From Tetraselmis striata (lineage: Eukaryota > Chlorophyta > Chlorodendrophyceae > Chlorodendrales > Chlorodendraceae): a DNA stretch of 64,000 bases. Position 1 is the first letter of the stretch; each line of letters starts with the position of its first letter. Location: NCBI GenBank assembly GCA_006384855.1, contig VCJN01000095.1:1-64000 (forward strand), read 5' to 3'. A program made the position numbers and the translations under genes. This document shows positions 56,521-64,000 of this stretch, piece after piece. The notes under the pieces were generated by a model. That model worked only from the letters and a program-made list of their open reading frames with translations, did no database searches and had not been told where the DNA came from.

Positions 56521-56704
56521 GAGTGTACCTGAACGGACGGCAACATCGTCATCGTTTCATGCAGCAGTCAACTAACAGCACGTAGGGGCGCAAAATTTCA
56601 TGAAAATTGTACTATTCGATTGCTATAAATGGGCCCGCATAACAATATAGCAGCGGAGAAAAGGGCAATATTCGAACATTTTTTGTCCAATCCACGACCT
56701 CGTA

Positions 56705-56730
56705 AATTGTCCCATTTAAATGGTACAATT
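56705..56730 (+). other. 26-base near-perfect palindrome
   Basis: aattgtcccatttaaatggt followed by acaatt is its own reverse complement except at one symmetric pair. It could be a protein-binding site or a chance AT-rich palindrome. Confidence 0.7.
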
Positions 56731-57779
56731 CACTGGGCGGTGTGATTTAGTAGCGGAACTCACGTACATCGCACATAACTATTTTACTACTCGCGTTCGC
56801 GACTGCGGGATTGTGCAGCCGCTAGCCGCCAGCATGCGCACGCGAATGGGGGTGGGGGTGCCGGGCCGTCCACCCTCTCCACCACTACCAAGACCGGCTC
56901 TAACCCCAAGTTGGGGCATGGGCGAGGAACCCGACTGAGAAGCGAGCCAACACGACACACCCTTAAACAGTTTCAACGTTTTAATTCTCACAAAATCGCA
57001 CATATCGGTGATATGATGTACGTCGCGTTCCTTTGGCGTAGATACTCCCTGCTGATTAGCATGATACGTTGTTAGCATGCCCTTATGTGCATGCGTGCGT
57101 GTGCCTTCTCTGCCGTGCATATACTTGGAGGGACGTGCAGCTTACCCATGTTGGCATGTTGGCACTCGCATGGCAGGTTGGGTATCGCCCATTATGTTGG
57201 ACGTGCCGAGCACAGTTCCTCCACGACTCACACGGCGACCGTCGCCATAGGCAGCCAACGGGCCCGACCGACCCCCACGGCTCAGGGTTACGTCTGCTCG
57301 GCCGGGCGGGCGCCCACCCGACGCTCATGTCGTGTGGCGGCGCCGGTCGATGGCAAAACCCGGATGAACACGCAGTCACAGACGGGCCTGCAACAATAGC
57401 CGTCAGCGGCAGACGTCGTGGCGAGTTTGGTTTCCGATATCGCAATCGAAATGCACGATGCGAGTGCCGGCAAAAGCCATGCCGGTAAAAGCGGCGGGCA
57501 GGTAGCGCCGGCAGCCACACTCTTTCCGCTGGTGCATGATGTTGGACACGGTGCTGATGGCCCGGGTGAGCAGGGTTCTGCGGTTGAAGCCGTGGCTTCC
57601 CGCGAAGCAGACGGTAAGGGCCTCGGCATCCGTTGACGATATAATGGATACTTGCGTGTGTGTGTGGGGGGGGGGGGGGGGGGGTGGCGGTAAAGCTAAC
57701 CTTGTGCGCATGACTGTGCTCATGACAGCTTCTAGTTGACGACCCGACCCCATGTAATCTCTAGGGCCGCCCGCAACGG

Positions 57780-58230
57780 CTCGCCGCCTAGGGTAAGCTG
57801 CCATTGCCATCAATCTAGAGGCGCCGCTCTCGAAAATAGAGGCGCGGCCCGTCGACAAGGTGGGTGCCATTGCGGCGATATAGCGCTGCCAATGACATTA
57901 ATAGTTTTACGGCTTGTTATTCTTGTCGCGCTCGCGAGCAGGACCTCCCCCTACTCCGACTGCACAAGCCCACGCCGGCAGCAGCACCGCACGACAAGTC
58001 GCCACTGGCATTGAGCCGGAGACGCCCTCGACATAGGGGCAGCCGGTAGCCAAGGTCGGTGCCATTGCTGCAATCAAATGCTGCTATAGGCACAAATGGC
58101 TTTACGGAACCCTTGCTAATCGCGTCGCTTTCGCGACCATGATTCCCCCGCTCCGAGTGCACTAGTCCAAGCCAGCACCCGCGCAGACCCTGCACCACAA
58201 GGCGCCATTGCCATCAAGCTGGAGACGTTG
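57780..58230 (+). repeat. Diverged tandem repeat of about 197-bp units
   Basis: Two-and-a-part units share ccattg(c)catcaa-type starts, gccggagacgcc-like words, a ggtgccattgc(g/t)gc block, a ttttacgg or tttacgg block and ctccga(c/g)tgcac. Identity between units is moderate, so the array is old. Confidence 0.65.
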
Positions 58231-58368
58231 CCGTCGCATTTTCGCATTGATTCCCGCGTGGGGGGTTGTCCCCAGCTCAATGGGCGGCCCATTGTCCATG
58301 CCATACAACATATGGCAAGACCTCATAGCTTGGCGTAGTTCGGCTTCGCGCCTTGGCAGGTGCGGCTC

Positions 58369-60714
58369 TCAAACTCCATCACGTACTCCCGTATGGCCCC
58401 TTGTCGTCCGCTTGCGCCAGCACTGCTCCAATCCAGCTCTGCTGTAATCGGTGTGCAGGATGAAAGGGCGTCTCCAATCTAGATTATTCAGTATGGGGGC
58501 TGAAACCAGGTCTGCACTGAGCTGCTCGAAGGCTTGTTGTTGTTTGGGTCCCCATTCCCACGGTATTTTGCCGGTGAGCTTGGTCAGTGGCTTGCGCTTG
58601 ACAACCATTTGCTCGATGTACTTGCCGCAGTAGCACACCATGCCGAGGAAGCGTCGAAGCCCGGCCACGTCAGTCGGCGGTGGCATCTTCACAACAGCCT
58701 CCACATTGGAGTGCTGCGGGAACACGCCTTCGCCGTCTACCCAATGGCCCAAGAAGGCAATGTGCCTCACATCCATGCACCCCTTGCCGGGCGCCACGTC
58801 CGATGCCGGCCTTTGCGAGCCTCCGAAACACCGTCTCCAAATGTTGAAGTTGCTGCTGAAACACCTCAGCCTCGCCCACCTCGTCTGCGCATGAAAAGAC
58901 ACATATGTCATAGGCCTAAACTGCCACGAACGGCACGTCGTCTATGGCCTCATCCATGACACGATGCCATGTTTGGCTAGCATTCTCGAAGCCCATTGCC
59001 ATCCGGCACCACTCATACTGCTGCCGGTCGGTGCCCCAAAAGGCAGTTATGTGTTAAACCTTAAAACCCTCCTCCGCGATGGGTAGCTAATGAAACGCCG
59101 ACTTGGCGTCAAACCCGCTGTACATCCGCGCGCCCGCGACCTTGCTGAGTAGCATGTTTATCTTGGGCATGCAATATGCCGATGACCCAATGACACTGCT
59201 CAACGGGCGGGCGCCCAAACACACCCGAGTCCCGGTCCAGTTGTCGTCATCGGCCTTCTTCGGCGGACACACCGCCGGGATGTTGTAGGGCAATTGGCTC
59301 TCGCGGATCGCTCTAGCCGCCAACAACTCTTTGCACAAGCTGTCCACGAAGTCCCACTCAGTCTTATTGCTCAAGCGGTACTTGGGCCGCTTGATGCGCT
59401 GCGCGTTGGTCGTCGGTATCCTGAATTCCCAGGGCTTGACGGCCGGTAGGTCGCTGATGGATCACACCCACACGTCATCCCAAAAGTTGTCGCAGAGCTC
59501 CACGAGCTGCCTTTGATGTGAAGCCTCGCACTCTCGCGCGCACCGCCAGTGTTTCTCAGAATCCTTGAGGCTCCGAACATCCTCCACGTGATCGTACATA
59601 CTTGCCTGCGAGTAGCCACGATTGGCCCACGTGGCCGCGCTACTCCGCTCCGCACTAGCGTCCCGCCGCCGTCCGAACACGGCGTTGGCCCCAAAAGCTC
59701 GGCGCCCCGCCTTGCTCGTCGCCATCACCTTGCGGTGGGAGCGCGCGTTCGCGCGCGCCCTCACCGCCACAAACATGGGCTAACATCGTGGTGTTGCCGC
59801 GACGGCTCGCCTCGCTGAATTGCAATCATGTGCCGCCCAACCATATGAGCAGCAGCCTGCAGCACAACGCATGTCGACACGGTTGCTGCCACGCTCTCCC
59901 GCACGATTTCTGCTTCTTGCGATCCTTCCGCCTCTCCTGCTTCGCGCGCTGAGCCGCCTTGGCAGCCCGGGCTGCGCGCGCTAGGTCCCCCAAGTCCCTC
60001 AGTCGTTGCTGCTCTACGAAGAGCTGCCCGACGATCCACGCAACATTGCGCATACCCATTGCAATACCGAGGAGGCGCTCACAGTCCGACAGCGGTATGC
60101 CATGAATCACGCTCGGCTCGTAACTAAAAAGTTCCCTCCTTCGGGTGGACAGTAGGCCGCTCCAACTCGCCCGCCTTGATGTTGAACAACATGCCCGCCT
60201 CCTTGCCGGAGTAGGCATCTGAGTCCGGTCGCGCCAAGACCGTTGGCAACGCGCGTGGCTGCCCCGGTATGTTGACGCGCACTCCGTTGGGTGGTGTCGG
60301 CAGATTGACGTGCGGCCGCAAGTGCGGTGGTAGCCCCTCTCGCAACAAGCGCGGCTGCATTTCCGCTCGCATCTCCCACTACGCCCGCTTCAGTCTCTCT
60401 ACGTCCCCTAGGTTCATCCAAAACCGTCGCACTCGATTATAACTTGCTCCACAGCCCGCCTCATCAATCGCTAGCGCTCTCTCAATGTTCTTTGTGATGT
60501 ATTTCTCATACTCATTGATGTAGAGTCTCTCATCACCGCTCGTATCCACGTTCTCAAGGAGCCACCCCACGCCGGCGGGCTGTTTCTCCTCGAGCATCTC
60601 GATGAACGCGGCCACGTGAAAGAGCAAACGTGACCCCCGGTCGCGCAATCCAAATAATCGCGTTAGGTGGCGGTTGGCTATGCACATGCATGGGCATGGC
60701 CATCCACACCCCAC
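58369..60714 (-). pseudogene. Ty3/gypsy retrotransposon gag and reverse transcriptase/RNase H, broken
   Basis: On the minus strand, Gag-like pieces come first: FHVAAFIEMLEEKQ, ERLYINEYEKYITKNIE, VRRFWMNLGDVERLKR and then a Lys/Arg-rich segment near 59900 (RAKQERRKDRKKQK). The reverse transcriptase start at 59087-59374 reads ELLAARAIRESQLPYNIPAV, KMPKINMLL-like and SGFDAKSAFH. Its end and the RNase H start at 58369-58911 read IAFLGHWVDGEGVFP, LRRFLGMVCYCGKYIEQMV, PWEWGPKQQQAFEQL and RRPFILHTDYS, typical Ty3/gypsy. Many stops and frame changes are present and the catalytic YxDD block was not found. No terminal repeats were identified. The family call is secure; the copy is inactive. Confidence 0.85.
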
Positions 60715-60844
60715 TACGTCTATCTATGTGTGGCAGGCGCCTCACGTCCTCCGCCGCGATCGCCGTGATATCTTGTGGGAATGAGTCTCGCCCCTTGATC
60801 GCGCTAGCTGGTAGTATGTTTGGATATCTGGATATATATGGCTT

Positions 60845-61560
60845 GTATCGGATGGCCGATAAGGTATGCCTACCTTCCGCGGATAAAACCCATCTTGCCA
60901 CAATCTTGCACGAATTTTACGACGCTTCCGGCCACCCGGACGCCGAACAATATATGTAAAACATTGTGATTTAGATGTATAAATCATATTCTGGCGTATG
61001 CGTAAAGACATCATATTGCTGAATATGCCCCAACATGCCAACGCAAAAATTACACCCAACGCCCGCTCGATCGGCAAACTTTCCCCCAAACCCAAAGCCA
61101 CTTGACCTTGGGATACCGTCTATGGATTTTATTACGGGCCTCCCCTTCTAGAACGGCTACGACTCCATTGCCACTTTTGTAGGCACATTCCATCACGATA
61201 CATGATCACTTTGTACCCTGCAATATGTCGATTGACGCCCCGCAACTCGCGCGGCTATTCCTGGCTAATGTATACATACATCTTGGCCTTTGCCGCACTA
61301 TAATTTCCTCCCGCGATCCCCGCTTCACCTCAGCGTTTTGGAAAACTTCTTCCGCTGCCTGCAAATAAATCAAACAATTCCACCTCGTACCACCCGCCAA
61401 CCGAGGGCCAAAACGAACGCACGCACTGTTGAGCAAATCCTCCGGCCGTTCGCGCACGAAAATCCCGATGGTTGGATGAACACCCTATCCCTCGCCAAAT
61501 AATGCCGTAGTGGCGTTGCCCTGACTCAGCGTCGATGTGCTCCGAGACGGCTTCAGTAGG
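60845..61560 (+). pseudogene. Ty3/gypsy integrase relic on the opposite strand
   Basis: On the plus strand, LPSADKTHLATILHEFYDAS and GHPDAEQ resemble the H2C2 region. SMDFITGLPF follows at about 61120 (core start with the first catalytic Asp), then YDSIATFV, then APQLARLFLANVYIHLGLCR and TIISSRDPRFTSAFWK (second Asp in SSRDPRF). Near 61380-61500 the remnant of the YHPPTEGQNER block appears, with ILRPFAHENPDGWMNTLSLA. Stops and frame changes are numerous. It points away from the gag-RT relic on its left, so the two are not one intact element. Confidence 0.78.
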
Positions 61561-63407
61561 TTACATCGCACTCCGGTGGTATGAAGTCCGAACGGACGCC
61601 TTCCTAAATATACTATGGGTGTTGACGTCGATCGTCGGCCTGGGAGACTTTTTGAGGGTAGCCCGGATGCCGGGTTGCGGTAGTATTGGCGCACTGGGCG
61701 AGCGGACCGGGAGGTGCGAGCGGAATATGACGACCCATGAGTCGTGTACCTTGGATAGTTCAGCGTTCGGAAGCGTTACTTCCTTGCGTGGTAGTTTCAT
61801 TGGTGTGTACGCCGTGTCCCCGGGGTGTGACAGCAAGCAGGAACGCGCGCAAAAGCCACGCACGCATGTATCTATTATATTTGTTGTTTCCTGGTATATG
61901 AATAAATGTACGACAAATCGACGATGATATAGCAATACCGTCCTCCACAAAAGTCTTTGCATGTGGAATTAATCCGCATGTAAAATCGCGTTAGCACGCG
62001 AAACTGTATCGCTTGGGCGTCGCGGGACCTTAAAAATTGACAGTATGCAACCTTCCCATACACGTCCGAAGAGGTGGTCGATTCGTTTGGTTGATATTGC
62101 GAGTGTAGAAATATTTCCCAGCAATGAGATCACATGGCTAATACTGTCTAAAACGGGCAGCAAACATGAGAAGTGAGCAGCACGTGGGTGGTGTAACCAC
62201 TACCCTGCCATCGCAATCATGTGCACACGCGCTTCCGTTCATTGGTGGGCGACCACATGTATGGACTGTGCGAGGTGTGCGTTTGGGGTCAAATAACAAC
62301 GCCAGCAATTGGTGCGATTTGTGGCCGCGTTAATTTTGACGATAGTGTGGCATTAACGTCAACTATATGTTTGGCCCAATAATCAAACCGTTCCCGATGT
62401 GCAAGCTGAGCGGCAATGGCGGCGCCCTGCCACGAGAATGCAGCACATACTGAGTGTTTTCGATTGATGCATTGGTACATGTTCACACTGCCCACACTGT
62501 GTGCTAAGCGCGGGGCGGATCGCCTCCGCACCGAAAAGCTCCGATACCAGGATCGCATTGGTCGTGACACGTGTTTTGATATTTGTCGCCCACGGCCTGA
62601 AGCGCAAAGCCAAAATGGTGACTAGGTGAACACTCACGACATGGAGCTCCATGCAAAAGGTCTTCTTGGCTCAAACTCTGAAAGCACCCGGAACTTATTA
62701 GCCCACCACTGACATGGCCTCATCATGTGCCCCTGCCAATGACCACGATGTATTGGTTGGGATATCAGAAACATGCCAGCATCGATTCGCCGTATTACTA
62801 AAATCCAAATCCAAAAATAGAATAATTCTGAAGCCCTACGGGCTCACAGGCTTCCTCGTGCTACCCTCATAATAAAATTCTGGTAAAACAGCGCATTGTA
62901 AAACGCGATTGCTTGCAACTTATAGATATTTCTGCGGGGCGGGCTGCCGTATTCCGCATTTCGTATGCGGCCCGCTAGCTGACCAAATACCCCACAGCAC
63001 GTGCCGAGCATCATAAGAGAGGCTACTATCCCTTATACCTCCGCGGCCATCCGAGAAACTAAAAGCTACGACCTCCTTCTTTTCAAAATATTGGCTTGTC
63101 ATGCATATTCAAACCGACCACAAACATTGTTCATAATCCGTATTAGGTCGGTGTCGCCACACAACCTTTTATATGTGCACGCCACAGCTCGTGCACTTTG
63201 CAATACCCTAGCACAACATGCACACCGTCCTTATATTATCACGGGCTTACTGTCAATGGTTGCAACGGCGTGAATCATTCTTGGGGTTATCGACTCCATG
63301 GCATGCGACCCAATCAAAATTACAAAAGATACCTGTGGAAGACTGTAATATACTCGCATTGGTTGTTTACGCTCATAACAATATTTTCCCTATGCATATA
63401 TTATTAC

Positions 63408-63452
<45 letters not shown>

Positions 63453-63462
63453 CATTATTATA

Positions 63463-63535
<73 letters not shown>

Positions 63536-64000
63536 TATTATTATTATTATTATTTATTTATTACTTATTGTTATTATTAATTCTCAAGTATTTCTGAGTT
63601 TGTGCCACCGTGGTCTAAAAAACGACATGTGCCCCCAGCGTGACCACGCCTCGCATCGGACGCCAGTCCACTTCTCCCGCCAGGATAGTGCCCCAAGGAC
63701 CCGTCTCGATAAGCGGTGGGTGGTAGCGGGAGTAAAGCTGGGGCGCCGGCGCGGCCGCTCATGGTGGGCGATGAGTCGAGATCGGACATTTTTTTTTGCC
63801 CGATTTGTCGATGCCGCCGCGACGAAGATGATGCCCCGCCAGCCCCCGTACCTCAACCACCACCGGCCCCCATACCACGGACGGGACCCTGGGGTACCCC
63901 TGGGGGGCGGAGTTCCCCACGGTCCGGTGGTTTACGCGGCGGTTGTGCCCATCGGAGGTAGTATGCCACGGTGGCATACTAAATACTAACCGAAATAATC
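61561..64000. other. Region without confident gene at the right edge
   Basis: Frames at 61535-61927 (+) and 62383-62652 (-) show no domain. A (TTA)n tract occupies 63400-63575. A frame at 63716-63961 (+) contains DIFFCPICRC followed by acidic and Pro-rich sequence and could be an element relic; too short to name. Adjacent reverse-complementary words, tatgccac and gtggcata, lie near 63961-63977. Confidence 0.4.
63400..63575 (+). repeat. (TTA)n microsatellite of about 175 bp
   Basis: Nearly pure TTA/ATT triplets with a few TATATT interruptions. Frames across it give poly-Leu, poly-Tyr or poly-Ile and are not genes. Confidence 0.95.

Larger units (their letters stand above)
9103..57684. repeat. 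Family of about 25 long G or C homopolymer runs scattered through the window
   Basis: C runs on the plus strand include 9103-9115, 12468-12484, 12706-12725, 13449-13467, 13666-13686, 13931-13943, 29466-29487, 34697-34718, 36943-36964, 44757-44777, 47395-47414 and 50967-50983. G runs include 9285-9299, 18349-18371, 18499-18514, 18518-18535, 20183-20202, 21778-21804, 23889-23907, 27479-27506, 29710-29732, 31004-31023, 42719-42736 and 57666-57684. They sit in introns and intergenic DNA, not in confident exons. Exact lengths are doubtful because such runs are hard to sequence. Confidence 0.9.
54993..58368. other. Region without confident gene
   Basis: A 110-codon minus frame at 55729-56061 (MSFDHGPQPSIGTTTATK) is protein-like but has no recognised family. 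Repeat family B copy 2 (56310-56520), a 26-base near-palindrome (56705-56730), a G19 run (57666-57684) and a diverged tandem repeat (57780-58230) are present. The rest shows nothing recognisable. Confidence 0.4.

Noticed and set aside
63198-63989. 263-codon frame with poly-Tyr and poly-Leu
   Set aside because: It runs through the (TTA)n microsatellite.

Overview
This window is nuclear DNA of a eukaryote, most likely a microalga. Genes are split by spliceosomal introns (GT-AG and a few GC-AG), two proteins begin with plastid-type leaders, and a calcium-dependent protein kinase of the plant/alga/alveolate type is present. The sequence is unusually rich in uninterrupted G or C runs of 13-28 bases, in minisatellites and in decayed transposable elements. 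A prasinophyte green alga or a haptophyte would fit; the sequence alone does not decide. There is no sign of bacterial organisation.

Layout. 0.3-1.9 kb (+): a membrane-protein gene entering from the left, with frame breaks. 3.1-8.0 kb (-): a superfamily 1B helicase of the Sen1/Upf1/IGHMBP2 type. 8.7-14.8 kb (+): an unrecognised single-pass membrane protein with at least nine exons. 16.2-24.3 kb (-): a 12-exon calcium-dependent protein kinase. 24.7-27.4 kb (-): a non-LTR retrotransposon polyprotein with a PD-(D/E)xK-like nuclease, whose 5'-truncated sister copy lies at 44.8 kb. 27.4-31.6 kb: repeats without recognisable genes. 31.6-35.2 kb (+): a decayed tyrosine-recombinase retroelement with split direct repeats of the PAT/Ngaro type. 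37.4-39.0 kb (-): a DUF1989 (urea-carboxylase-associated) protein. 40.2-41.8 kb (+): a plastid-type 1-Cys peroxiredoxin. 42.6-44.5 kb (-): a DUF4864-like protein. 45.7-46.8 kb (-): a second tyrosine-recombinase relic. 48.2-55.0 kb: two divergent genes, a small basic protein (-) and a large DUF7869-like, transposase-like protein (+), both with introns filled by the same 24-bp minisatellite. 58.4-61.6 kb: Ty3/gypsy gag-RT (-) next to an oppositely oriented integrase relic (+). 61.6-64 kb: no convincing gene.

How the parts relate. The housekeeping-type genes (helicase, kinase, peroxiredoxin, DUF1989, DUF4864, membrane protein) are unrelated neighbours rather than an operon or pathway. I built their exon models by hand, and most introns in them join exons in compatible phase. 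The most unusual unit is the 48-55 kb pair. It looks like a two-gene mobile element or a domesticated derivative: a DUF7869-like protein with conserved D..., DN.ENKN and GHTH...D blocks, a divergent lysine-rich partner, shared intron minisatellites and recurring TTTTGTCC/GGACAAAA hairpins.
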